Shown here piece after piece: positions 1-9,702 of a stretch of DNA of 64,000 nt (the stretch's first letter is position 1; every line of letters starts with the position of its first letter). This DNA is from Eutrigla gurnardus (Eukaryota; Chordata; Actinopteri; Perciformes; Triglidae). Under the pieces are notes generated by a model. It saw only the letters and a program-made list of their open reading frames with translations, was not told the DNA's origin and ran no database searches. The stretch lies in assembly GCA_963514095.1 (NCBI GenBank), contig OY741277.1, positions 12,829,137 to 12,893,136 of the forward strand, read 5' to 3'. Made by a program: the position numbers and the translations under genes.

Positions 1-174
1 AGAAGAAGAAGAAAAGGCTGGTTTGACTGGATTGCTATGTGGATGAAATGAAGTTATTGGAGATTTTTTGGTCATTGGACTTGTGCCTGGGCTCTACAGG
101 TTACAGCAGAGAATTCTGGTTGTGATTTTTTTTTTTTTTTTAATGCCTGGTGTTTTATTAAAAGCCTCCCCGTT
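1..174 (+). other. 5' flank / 5'UTR of trhr
   Basis: Non-coding sequence immediately upstream of the trhr start codon. A long T run at about 127-141, followed by AG at 163-164, could be the 3' end of an intron that separates a non-coding first exon, lying outside the window, from the first coding exon. The human gene has such a non-coding exon as I recall. The acceptor is weak because the AG is about 20 bases from the T run, so the sequence could equally be plain 5'UTR. No promoter element is evident. Confidence 0.4.
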
Positions 175-981
175 ATGGAAAACCTCACTTTGGTTAACAT
201 GACTGTGGAGAATGAAACGTCGGTGCAGGACAATCAAACCCTGGGCGTTTGGACTGACTACACGCGTGAATACAAAGTGGTGAGCGTGTTTTTGGTGTCC
301 CTCATATGCGGGTTGGGGATCGTGGGGAACGTCATGGTTATACTTGTGGTCCTGACCACCAAACACATGCGCACCCCCACCAACTGCTACCTGGTGAGTC
401 TGGCCGCGGCTGACCTGATGGTCCTGACGGCCGCCGGGCTGCCCAACATCACCGACGCCCTGCACGGACAGTGGGCGTACGGCTACGTTGGCTGCCTGGG
501 CATCACCTACTTCCAGTATCTGGGAATAAACGCGTCCTCCTGCTCCATCACCGCCTTCACCGTGGAGCGCTACATCGCCATCTGCCACCCCATCAAAGCG
601 CAATTCCTGTGCACTCTGTCCCGGGCGAAGAAGATCATCATGCTGGTCTGGACGCTCACCTCCGTCTACAGCGTCCTGTGGCTCTTCCTGTCGGACACCA
701 AAAAGTTGGTGTACGACAACGTGGTGCTGCTCAGCTGCGCCTACAAGGTGTCCAGGACTTACTACCTGCCCATCTACTTCACGGACTTCGCGGTGTTTTA
801 CGTGCTGCCCCTCATGCTGGCCACGGTCCTGTACGGACTCATCGCGCGGATACTCTTCCTGAACCCGCTGCCCTCGAACCCAAAAGGCGGCAGCAAGAAG
901 TGGAAGAAGGAGACGGGCCAGGGAGGGAGGATGGTCAGCACCTGCTCCTCCAGCAGCGCCACGGCTGCCTCGCGCAGACAG
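175..981 (+). CDS. trhr: Thyrotropin-releasing hormone receptor, coding exon 1 (residues 1-269)
   Basis: This exon encodes the N-terminus through TM5 and most of intracellular loop 3 of the TRH receptor, a plasma-membrane class A GPCR that binds the tripeptide TRH and signals through Gq/phospholipase C. Visible features are four N-glycosylation sequons (N3, N8, N13, N20), TM1 about 36-60 with GN at 51-52, TM2 with the sodium-site D80, Cys107 and Cys188 for the extracellular disulfide, Y115 and N119 (equivalent to the TRH-contact residues Y106 and N110 of human TRHR), the E-R-Y motif at 131-133, TM4 about 152-173 and TM5 about 197-228. The start was chosen because MEN matches the family N-terminus. 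The exon ends on CAG at 981, followed by GTGGGG, so the junction is phase 0 and joins 7976. Read-through into the intron would add 51 unrelated residues and stop at 1137. The C-tail and the neighbouring eny2 favour the TRHR1 type. Whether this is the a or b paralogue is unresolved. Confidence 0.96.
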
Positions 982-1443
982 GTGGGGCCGCTGTTTGTTC
1001 ACGCGCGTTGTTATCGCGGTGTGGTGTTTGCGTTTGTGCGCGAGAGAATGCGTGCGGGCAACTGGACATTAACGGGCCAGGTCGACCCCCCTCCCCACTC
1101 CCCCCCAAGTAGAAACAAGTCCGGGCGATGTCACTGAAACTAGAGCCGCTGATAGTCAGAGAGAGAACCACAACATAATGTGATTATTAAGAAAAGTGGA
1201 ATAATGCACCGACCACAGGTCTGTTAGACGTGACCACACACAGATTTAATACAAATATTGATCCCACAAAACGCCTCACAGAAGGCATTTATTATAGCAA
1301 ACCTATGGATTTGGTTGACATGTGACACACTCCCTTATATTAATAATAAGAATGCAAAAATCTACCCTTCCCACTTTAATTATCTTACATTCCTCCCTGA
1401 CAGTATTAAACCCATTGTGTACACAAGCAATGAAGTGGTAATC

Positions 1444-1525
<82 letters not shown>
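1444..1525. repeat. (TATC)n tetranucleotide microsatellite
   Basis: About 20 uninterrupted copies of a CTAT/TATC unit inside the trhr intron. The uninterrupted length suggests a polymorphic locus. Confidence 0.97.
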
Positions 1526-2563
1526 CAAATCAAAATCTTCATCTTTATAAGCAATTCTTATGAGAGCAGTTATAGTCAAAGGATCAAGGTGATAAAACAA
1601 TGTTAAGTATGTTTCTTTTGAGCTGTTAAAGAGGATCGATAGCCCATTAGGGTTAACTGTTAACTGGAACTGTTAACTGGAACACGATAGAAATAGGCAC
1701 TTTCTTTAATTATTTCTTTAATATTTTAATGTTAAAACTGACCCCATCTCCCTTGCTTAGTCACTTTTTGATGTGCAGTGCATCAATGTGCTGCCAGCAC
1801 TCTTTACTTTCATATTTAGTCTAGTAAAGTCCACTATAATGTAACTACAGTGTTTTTTCCCTCAGTGGAACAGCGATGATCCACCATTTGAAAACTCTGA
1901 AGCACAAATCCACACAGCGGCTCGCAGTAAACAACTGACAAAAGTAATAAGACAAACAGGTTTTAATAGAAAACAAATCCCTACTTTGCTTGAAAATAAA
2001 CAGAATTCTCTGAAGGCGCAGACACACTTCTAGATGTTTGTTTATCAGATCACAGGAAGACGCCTCCCTGGAATGACGGGGTGTGGTACCCCGAGGGGAT
2101 TCCATGCTCTATTGGACTGTCTGATCAGTTAACCCCAAAACAAATAGGGTTTTTGTTGTTTTGTACCTTCGACTTGCACCCACGCATAAACAAACAGTCA
2201 CACGTGTTTCTGTGGACACAATTCATAACATCGTACATGTAACCTATTGAATGGATTTCTTAAGGTTGAGAAGGATTGATCCAGTATTAGGTATTTCTCT
2301 CACTGATGACACTGGCAACGTCCCCATCCAATTGAATTATCCTCACCAGACTGCAGCCGAGATGACACAACATGAATATGGATATGAATTCATGCGAGTT
2401 TCACATCAGGATTATATCCTGATAATTATATTAACAGATCCAGGCTTTGTTAGGTTGTGCATATAAATCATTCCTTCTTGTTGGAAATTAATGAACAGCA
2501 TCTGAATTAATAATGAGCGTTTAATAGCGTGCTTAACATTTTTCCAAGGAACAGCCAGGTTGG

Positions 2564-2694
<131 letters not shown>

Positions 2695-4018
2695 AGCATG
2701 CAATTTATTGGATGTTCCCTTGATTTTTTTTAATACATTTTTTAATTACCTAATCTTTGTATTTTTACATAAGATCTTTAAGTGATGCTATTCTATGTAG
2801 ATTGTTTTCTACTGTTGAAAAGTAATGTTGCTACTAATGTAAAAATAATTATACATTTATTTTAGATCAGAAGGAATTGCCTTTATCACTGCAGACTGAA
2901 TTTGTGTATAGCAGTTGAATTGAGCACTTTGTTGATCTTGAATGCATCCCACTGACGACACAGGTTTACATGTTTTCTGGCTGATTCTGTGACGTGGCCT
3001 TTGCCAACAGAACTCATGTTCAGATGAAGCTCAAGATGCGTCAGTAGGTTCTTGTGAATAAAGTGACCACAAAATAATCCAGACATTTATTCACATATTT
3101 TCTTTACAAGTGGAGTGCTGCATTTTTTGGGGAAACAAACATGCTTTGAACAAGAGCACCAAACTGAACATTCAGCACTTCTGAATTTGGTACATAGTGC
3201 GACTAAAATTCCAGTCACACCATCAATATTTGAGCAGGAGTGTGCCTGCGCCGTGTTAATCTCATTAAAATGCCCAAATTGACTCAAATGAAGTGTTCAC
3301 GTGGAAATGCAGCTGTGATATTGCCCCTTGTGGAGAGAGACTTGTTGAGTCTTGTGCATCTATCACACATCTAAAAAGATTTCAGTTGATCTGGCGACAC
3401 CTCTGGTTACTTCTGCAAATTGGTTCAATTCTAAAGGTCCCAAAATGTACCTAAAAAAAAGAAATATTAGTAGTAACACCAGGGGTCCGTTTCACAAAGC
3501 AGGTTTAGTGAAAACCTTGAGTTAGTTAACCCTGAGATGAGGGAAACTCTGGTTTTTCGGTTTCACAAAGCCAGTTCAGCATAAATCTGAGTCAGTTACC
3601 CGGGTAACATATTCCGTGAACCTAACCTGCTCGCTAGCAGGTTTGCTTAAACAAACACTGAGTTTCTCCCTACATGTCTCCGCCTTTTTCCTGAATCTGA
3701 ACCAACAAAATGTGCCGTCCTTTCATCGTCAACCTAATCGATACGGAAATAAAAGTGATTCTAGCAGCTTTGGGTTGGGAGACAATTTTGATTACCTTTC
3801 CTTCCAATCACATTAGATATTATCTAAACAATATTCTCCGACATTTTCAACATTTCATATCGCGGAGATAATCCGCAACCAGATTCTTTGCGGAGGTAGT
3901 GTTTTTGCGAACGGGAGATTTATGAAATGTTTTAGTACATTTCTGTGTTGAAATATCTGCTTATATTTACTGTTTAATATGTGAAATATGATTAAAATCA
4001 TATGCCTTAGTTAAGGTA

Positions 4019-4032
4019 TTTGCGCAATATTC
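4019..4032. repeat. Left target-site duplication of the Rex3 copy
   Basis: TTTGCGCAATATTC is identical to the 14 bases at 7226-7239. The last C overlaps the start of the CCAT tail, so the duplication is 13 or 14 bases. Confidence 0.9.
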
Positions 4033-7000
4033 CATCCATCCATCCATTATCTTCCGCTTATCCGGGACCGGGTCGCGGGGGCAGCTGCCTGAGCAGGGAC
4101 GCCCAGACTTCCCTCTCCCCAGACACTTCCCCCAGCTCCTCCGGGAGGACCCCAAGGCGTTCCCAGGCCAGCCGGGTGACATAGTCACTCCAGCGTGTCC
4201 TGGGTCTTCCTCGGGGTCTCCTCCCGGTGGGGCATGCCTGGAACACCTCCCGAGGGAGGCGTCCAGGGGGCATCCGATGCAGATGCCCGAGCCACCTCAA
4301 CTGGCTCCTCTCGATGTGGAGGAGCAGCGGCTCTACTCCGAGCTCCCCCCGTGTGACGGAGCTCCTCACCCTATCTCTAAGTGAGCGCCCCGCCACCCTG
4401 CGGAGGAAGCTCATTTCGGCCGCTTGTATCCGGGATCTTATTCTTTCGGTCATGACCCAAAGTTCATGACCATAGGTGAGGGTAGGAACGTAGATTGACC
4501 GGTAAACCGAGAGCTTCGCCTTTCGGCTCAGCTCTCTCTTTACCACGACGGACCGATACAGCGACCGCATTACTGCAGCCGCTGCACCGATCCGCCTGTC
4601 AATCTCACGCTCCATCCTTCCCTCACTCGTGAACAAGACCCCAAGATACTTAAACTCCTCCACTTGAGGCAGGAACTCCCCCCCGACCTGGAGGGAGCAA
4701 GCCACCTTTTTCCGGTCGAGAACCATGGCCTCAGATTTGGAGGTGCTAATCCTCATCCCGGCTGCTTCACACTCGGCTGCAAACCGCCCCAGGACATGCT
4801 GGAGGTCCTGGCTCGAAGGAGCCAACAAGACCACATCGTCCGCAAAAAGCAGGGATGAAATCCAGTGGCTCCCGAACCAGATCCCCTCCGGCCCACGGCT
4901 GCGCCTAGAAATCCTGTCCATAAAAATAATGAACAGGACCGGTGACAAAGGGCAGCCCTGCCGGAGTCCAACATGCACCTGGAACAGGTCTGACTTACTG
5001 CCGGCAATGCGAACCAAGCTCCTGCCCCGGTCATACAGGGACCGAACAGCCCTTAGCAGAGGGCCCCCGACCCCGTACTCCCGAAGTACCTCCCACAGAA
5101 TATCACGAGGGACACGGTCGAATGCCTTCTCCAAGTCCACAAAACACATGTGGACTGGTTGGGCAAACTCCCATGAACCCTCGAGCACCCTGCGGAGGGT
5201 ATAGAGCTGGTCCAGTGTTCCACGGCCAGGACGAAAACCGCATTGTTCCTCCTGAATCCGAGGTTCGACTATCGGCCGAATTCTCCTCTCCAGCACCCTG
5301 GAATAGACTTTCCCGGGGAGGCTGAGAAGTGTGATCCCCCGATAGTTGGAACACACCCTCCGGTCCCCCTTTTTGAATAGAGGGACCACCACCCCGGTCT
5401 GCCAGTCCAGAGGTACTGTCCCCGACCGCCACGCGATGTTGCAGAGACGTGTCAACCAAGACAGCCCCACAACATCCAGAGACTTGAGGTACTCAGGGCG
5501 GATCTCATCCACCCCCGGTGCCTTGCCACCGGGGAGCTTCTTAACTACCTCGGTGACTTCAGCCCGGGTAATGGGTGGATGAGCCTCTGAGTCTCCAGCC
5601 TCTGCTTCCCCAATGGGAGACGTGACAGTGGGGTTGAGGAGATCCTCGAAGTATTCCTTCCACCGCCCGACGATATCCCCAGTCGAAGTCAGCAGCTCCC
5701 CACCTCCACCGTAAACAGTGTTGGTGGAGGGCTGCTTCCCCTTCCTAAGGCGCCGGATGGTTTGCCAGAATTTCCTCGAGGCTGACCGATAGTCCTCCTC
5801 CATGGCCTCCCCGAACTCTTCCCAGACCCGAACCTTTGCTTCAGCGACCGTCCGTGCTGCAGCACGCTTGGCCTGCCGGTACCCGTCAGCTGCCTCGGGA
5901 GTCCCCCGAGCCAACCAGGCTCGGTAGGACTCCTTCTTCAGCTTGACAGCATCCCTTACTTCCGGTGTCCACCACCGGGTTCGGGGATTGCCGCCACGAC
6001 AGGCACCGGAGACCTTACGGCCACAGCTTCGAACAGCCGCGTCAACAATGGAAGCAGAGAACAACGTCCATTCGGACTCAATGTCCCCAGCCTCCCTCGT
6101 GATCTGGTCAAAGCTCTCCCGGAGGTGGGAGTTGAAGACCTCCCTGACAGAGGGTTCCACCAGACGTTCCCAGCAGACCCTCACAACGCGTTTAGGTCTG
6201 CCAAGTCTGTCCAGCTTCCTCCCCTGCCAGCGGATCCAACTCACCACCAGGTGGTGATCAGTTGACAGCTCAGCCCCTCTCTTCACCCGAGTGTCCAAAA
6301 CATACGGCCGGAGGTCAGATGACACAACCACGAAGTCGATCATTGACCTCCGGCCTAGGGTGTCCTGGTGCCATGTGCACTGATGGACACCCTTATGTTT
6401 GAACATGGTGTTCGTTATGGACAAACCGTGTCCAGCACAGAAGTCCAATAACAGAACCCCACTCGGGTTCTGATCGGGGAGGCCGTTCCTCCCAATCACG
6501 CCCCTCCAGGTAACACCGTCGTTGCCCACGTGAGCGTTGAAGTCCCCCAGTAAAACAATGGAGTCCCCGGTTGGAGCACTCTCAAGTACCCCTCCCAAGG
6601 ACTCCAAGAAGGCCGGGTACTCTGCACTGCCGTTTGGCCCGTAGGCCGAAACAACAGTGAGAGACCTATCCCCGACCCGAATGCGCAGGGAGACGACCCT
6701 CTCGTTCACCGGGGAAAACTCCAACACATGGCGGCCGAGCTGGGGGGCTATAAGCAAGCCCACACCAGCTCGGCGCCTTTCACCGCGGGCAACTCCAGAG
6801 TAGAAGAGAGTCCAGCCTCTCTCAAGGAGTTGGGTTCCAGAGCCCAGACTGTGCGTGGAGGTGAGCCCGACTACCTGTAGCCGGTAGCGCTCTACCTCCC
6901 GCACTAGCTCAGGCTCTTTCCCCCCCAGTGAGGTGACATTCCATGTCCCCATGGCTAGAGTCACCGTCCGGGGATTGGGTCGCCGGGGCACCCGCCCAGG

Positions 7001-7225
7001 ACAGCCACCCAAATCCCACCGCACCGGCCCCTTCTGAACCCTCCTGCGGGTGGTGGGCCTACAGGAGGGCGGGCCCACGTCGCTCTTTCGGGCTGTGCCC
7101 GGCCGGGTCCCGTGGGCACAGACCCGGCCACCAGGCGCTCGCCTGCGAGCCCCAACCCCGGGCCTGGCTCCAGGGTGGGGCCCCGGTAACGCCAATCCGG
7201 GCGACGTGAACTTCCTTGATTTTTC
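4033..7225 (-). mobile_element. Full-length Rex3 (RTE-clade) non-LTR retrotransposon
   Basis: An element of about 3.2 kb inserted antisense to trhr. The 3' end is a short TGGA/GATG tandem tail (plus-strand CCAT repeats at 4033-4047), as I recall for Rex3. The two sequences flanking the published degenerate Rex3 RT amplicon, as I remember them, occur in the expected arrangement near 4940 and 5388. A 14-bp direct repeat brackets the copy, showing insertion by target-primed reverse transcription. The reading frame is uninterrupted. It is much more GC-rich than its surroundings. It sits within the DNA-transposon-like element, so it inserted later. Confidence 0.92.
4058..6952 (-). CDS. Rex3 ORF: AP-endonuclease plus reverse transcriptase polyprotein
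   Basis: A protein of 964 residues from the first ATG (6952). The frame is open further upstream to 7234, past the element's 5' edge, so the native start is uncertain. Residues 1 to about 240 form an APE-type endonuclease: GTWNVTSL near the N-terminus, GDFNAHVG at about 136-143, SMIDFV at about 203-208 and the catalytic STDHHLV at about 230-236. A reverse transcriptase follows: PGGKAPGVDEI at about 474-484, GFRPGRGT at about 572-579, VDLEKAFD at about 605-612 with the first catalytic Asp, QGCPLSP at about 665-671 and FADD at about 703-706. The C-terminal region includes RWLGHLHRMPPGR and ends with TAA at 4058. The protein would nick target DNA and copy its own RNA. No frameshift or internal stop is present. 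Confidence 0.9.
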   Translation of the reverse strand: MGTWNVTSLGGKEPELVREVERYRLQVVGLTSTHSLGSGTQLLERGWTLFYSGVARGERRRAGVGLLIAPQLGRHVLEFSPVNERVVSLRIRVGDRSLTVVSAYGPNGSAEYPAFLESLGGVLESAPTGDSIVLLGDFNAHVGNDGVTWRGVIGRNGLPDQNPSGVLLLDFCAGHGLSITNTMFKHKGVHQCTWHQDTLGRRSMIDFVVVSSDLRPYVLDTRVKRGAELSTDHHLVVSWIRWQGRKLDRLGRPKRVVRVCWERLVEPSVREVFNSHLRESFDQITREAGDIESEWTLFSASIVDAAVRSCGRKVSGACRGGNPRTRWWTPEVRDAVKLKKESYRAWLARGTPEAADGYRQAKRAAARTVAEAKVRVWEEFGEAMEEDYRSASRKFWQTIRRLRKGKQPSTNTVYGGGGELLTSTGDIVGRWKEYFEDLLNPTVTSPIGEAEAGDSEAHPPITRAEVTEVVKKLPGGKAPGVDEIRPEYLKSLDVVGLSWLTRLCNIAWRSGTVPLDWQTGVVVPLFKKGDRRVCSNYRGITLLSLPGKVYSRVLERRIRPIVEPRIQEEQCGFRPGRGTLDQLYTLRRVLEGSWEFAQPVHMCFVDLEKAFDRVPRDILWEVLREYGVGGPLLRAVRSLYDRGRSLVRIAGSKSDLFQVHVGLRQGCPLSPVLFIIFMDRISRRSRGPEGIWFGSHWISSLLFADDVVLLAPSSQDLQHVLGRFAAECEAAGMRISTSKSEAMVLDRKKVACSLQVGGEFLPQVEEFKYLGVLFTSEGRMEREIDRRIGAAAAVMRSLYRSVVVKRELSRKAKLSVYRSIYVPTLTYGHELWVMTERIRSRIQAAEMSFLRRVAGRSLRDRVRSSVTRGELGVEPLLLHIERSQLRWLGHLHRMPPGRLPREVFQACPTGRRPRGRPRTRWSDYVTRLAWERLGVLPEELGEVSGEREVWASLLRQLPPRPGPG

Positions 7226-7239
7226 TTTGCGCAATATTC
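7226..7239. repeat. Right target-site duplication of the Rex3 copy
   Basis: An exact copy of the 14-base sequence at 4019-4032, marking the 5' boundary of the Rex3 insertion. Confidence 0.9.
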
Positions 7240-7330
7240 TTATGCTTAACTTTCAACTGACGCTACTTTCTTTCTGTGCCTGGGGGGATTACACCCAATG
7301 AAAAAGATAATTCATTGAGTGCGCTACATT

Positions 7331-7404
7331 GTGAACTACAGGAATTGAACCCCTGTCGCCTGCACCGGGGGCGGCATTGCTAACCATTACACCACAGTCT
7401 GTCG
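7331..7404 (-). repeat. tRNA-like segment with A and B boxes
   Basis: On the minus strand the segment reads TGGTGTAATGGTTAGCA (A-box-like), then GGGGTTCAATTCC (B-box-like) about 40 bases downstream. A T-arm-like stem, ACAGG/CCTGT, surrounds the B box. The acceptor ends do not pair and no proper anticodon arm is evident, so this is a tRNA-derived relic such as a SINE head or a component of the transposon, rather than a working tRNA gene. It lies in the right half of the DNA-transposon-like element. Confidence 0.5.
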
Positions 7405-7975
7405 CTGTGCAAGTCTGAAAATAAAGACTTATTACCTTTAGATCAATAGACTGTTTCATTCAGTTATATACATTAGATCGGGCAGTAATTGTCCACCACG
7501 CCAACTATCGCTACTTTGCTGCAGTTACGTTGCTCCGCTTTCTCAGGATGAGCTCGTTTTCTACATAAACACTTAGTAATATCTAATGACGCTCTCCCCT
7601 TGGCCATGGTGAATCGTAGTATCGGAGCTCCATTGATGATGGCTTTATAGAGTCGGCAGGCACGCGCGTAACTCAGAGTTTACATACTCAGAGTTGACTG
7701 AACTAATTCAAAACCGCTGTTCTGAAACCGAAAACTCAGAGTTGCCCATCTCAGAGTTGATCAACTCAGAGTTCAGGGTTAGGTTCAGAGTTTGTTGAAC
7801 CTGCTTTGTGAAACGTGCCCCTGGTCTGCTGCGGATATAATCCATGTGCTTGTGCTGTGGCTTTAAGTGTACAGAATCCATGTGCATCAAACATTCTAAG
7901 TTCAATTAAATGTCCAGTTTTCGTTGATTTCAATTTGTTGTCCCATTTTTTTAACTCACGATTGAATTTTATCAG

Positions 7976-8419
7976 GTGACCAAGATGCTGGCCGTGGTGG
8001 TGGTCCTCTTTGCCTTACTTTGGATGCCCTACCGGACCCTAGTGGTGGTCAACTCCTTCCTGAACAAGGCCTACCTGGACACCTGGTTTCTGCTCTTCTG
8101 CCGTCTCTGCATCTACCTAAACAGCGCCATCAACCCGGTCATCTACAACGTCATGTCCCAGAAGTTCCGCACTGCTTTTAAGAAGTTGTGTCACTGTGGC
8201 CCCCAGCGCATGGAGAAACCGGCCTCTTACAGTGTGGCGCTCACCTACAGCGTCATCAAGGAGACGTCCAATGGGGAAAGTCCCGACCACTTCACCACAG
8301 AAATGGATGACGAGCTACATACGCCAGCAGATCAGTACTTACCTGCCAGCATCCTGCCAAGTGGCAAGAAGAGGCTTTTCACAGAGCCTTGCCTGTCGGG
8401 GAGTGATGTCAACGCCTGA
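7976..8419 (+). CDS. trhr: Thyrotropin-releasing hormone receptor, coding exon 2 (residues 270-416)
   Basis: This exon continues from CAG at 981 and begins with VTKMLAVVVVLFALLWMPYR, the start of TM6. TM6 is about 270-297 and TM7 about 305-327, with NPVIY at 322-326. Y288 and R312 align with human Y282 and R306, residues reported to contact TRH. Cys341 and Cys343 correspond to the palmitoylated cysteine pair after TM7. The cytoplasmic tail keeps the EKPASYSVAL and YSVIKE segments and an acidic SPDHFTTEMDDEL stretch typical of TRHR1, with Ser/Thr available for kinase and arrestin regulation. The stop is TGA at 8417-8419. The total of 416 residues compares with about 398 in human. The acceptor is CAG at 7973-7975, preceded by a T-rich tract. 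Confidence 0.96.
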   Translation: MTKMLAVVVVLFALLWMPYRTLVVVNSFLNKAYLDTWFLLFCRLCIYLNSAINPVIYNVMSQKFRTAFKKLCHCGPQRMEKPASYSVALTYSVIKETSNGESPDHFTTEMDDELHTPADQYLPASILPSGKKRLFTEPCLSGSDVNA

Positions 8420-9202
8420 CTAAAAACAAACTTTAATCCTAGAGAGGAACGTGGAGACAACTGCAGAATGAATTCTGTCACCAATGGGACATTTTAGAGA
8501 TGTTTCAAGAACTTCTCTTCCAATTCAAGTTACCAAAAGCAAAATAGGATGCCATGTGATGAGCTGACTTTTAGCATTTTGTACAAAAAAACGCTATGGG
8601 AGCTTTCACAAATCTTGCAAAAATACAGTTCACTGATAAATTGATATAGCAAACTGAAACTAAATTGAAGCAAACTGCTTCCTCCCTCTCAACTCAAAAC
8701 AGATCCAATCTCTACGATGTTTCACACTTAAACGCGGGAAGCTTATGAAGTCACTGGTTGAGTTAAGGATACAGTAGTAAAATGCTGAAGCCAGCAATAT
8801 GTCTAAGAATGATGTAATCTGCAGTTTTAATTATTAAATTATACAAACATAAAAGATACGATTCTTAGTGCTGTCAGTCTGTTCCTATGACGCGGTGTGA
8901 AATCTTCACAGCTATGGAGCATGGACATTCATCAGTGTAGTAATGCTGCAGTTTGTTTCGGCGGTGTTTTTCTGAGAGTCTGGTGACTGGTGTTTGGGTG
9001 GCTGTAATTGCTGCTGAGGGAACAAGCATCTGTGTGTGTTATCAGATGGTGAAGCTTCAGGGTGAAATTAGTTCCTGTCTTCCCATTAACAGTATACATC
9101 ACCTGCATTATCTGTTTTGTGTCAGACTCTAAATTACATCCGCCGCGCCTGTTTGGGACTGTTTCATCAACGTTGTGGCTCTAATGTGTCTCTAATGCCT
9201 TA
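8420..9202 (+). other. trhr 3'UTR and downstream flank
   Basis: No coding potential. ATTAAA at 8833-8838 is a possible polyadenylation signal, which would give a 3'UTR of about 430 bases. No AATAAA is seen before the next transposon, so the transcript end is unproven. Confidence 0.4.
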
Positions 9203-9702
9203 TTTCCAGTGCATGGTGCAGCTCAATTCAACTTTACTCACTTTTGGTACCCGGTACTTTTCCCATCTTCATTGCTATCACTGCAGATAGCAGGTAACCC
9301 CCCAGTATAGGCTGTGTGAAACTGCCATGACATCATCTTAAATCTGACCCTCGCTGGATCCTGTTGTCAGTGACCAAACAGAGGATGTATGTCCTACACC
9401 AATTGTATGCCAGAGTTTTGCAGGCAGCCTGTTTTTCAAATCTGGCTCGATTGACTAGAAAAAAATTTGCTGCCGCTATCGACAGTAGCGTGGCTACTTA
9501 AAAATCATATGATTGTGAAGGATATCCCGTGTTGTGCTTGTGACAATTCTCTATGAACAATCAATGGTCTGCAGTGTTCTAACTTCACCTTCTAGTATTA
9601 GCTCGGTTCACTCAGAAACTTGACCGAGGTGGTACCAAAAAACCTACCATCCTATCCTGCTAATTGAGTTGAGTAGAGCTGTGCCGTACCGTGCAGTGGA
9701 AA
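9203..9702. mobile_element. hAT-like non-autonomous DNA transposon
   Basis: The left end reads TTTCCAGTGCATGGTGCAGC and the right end, reverse-complemented, begins TTTCCACTGCACGGTACGGC. Both then run into CTCAATTCAAC or CTCTACTCAAC, so these are imperfect inverted termini about 500 bases apart. The GTACCAAAA motif near both ends and the overall arrangement match a short hAT-type family I remember from teleosts. No transposase frame is present and no convincing 8-bp duplication was found. Related sequence may continue to about 10.3 kb. Confidence 0.55.

Larger units (their letters stand above)
3479..7824. mobile_element. DNA-transposon-like element (Harbinger/ISL2EU-like) split by a Rex3 insertion
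   Basis: The two ends are imperfect inverted repeats. The left reads AGGGGTCCGTTTCACAAAG and the right, reverse-complemented, reads AGGGGCACGTTTCACAAAG; both continue into CAGGTT, and multiple ACTCAGAGTT-type motifs lie inside the right end (7670-7790). These ends resemble, from memory, teleost PIF/Harbinger or ISL2EU non-autonomous elements. Removing the LINE leaves about 1.15 kb with no transposase frame, so the element is non-autonomous. No convincing target-site duplication is visible: the flanks read ACACC and GGTCT. The family assignment is tentative; the inverted termini are directly seen. Confidence 0.65.

Noticed and set aside
1444..1525. CRISPR-like array of short repeats
   Set aside because: Pure tetranucleotide repeat with no spacers; the window is eukaryotic.
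4227..7209. Many open frames on the plus strand and other frames across 4.2-7.2 kb
   Set aside because: They are antisense or out-of-frame shadows of the GC-rich Rex3 frame and carry no motifs of their own.
7331..7404. Functional tRNA gene
   Set aside because: The acceptor arms do not pair and no anticodon stem is evident; only the A- and B-box-like parts are convincing.
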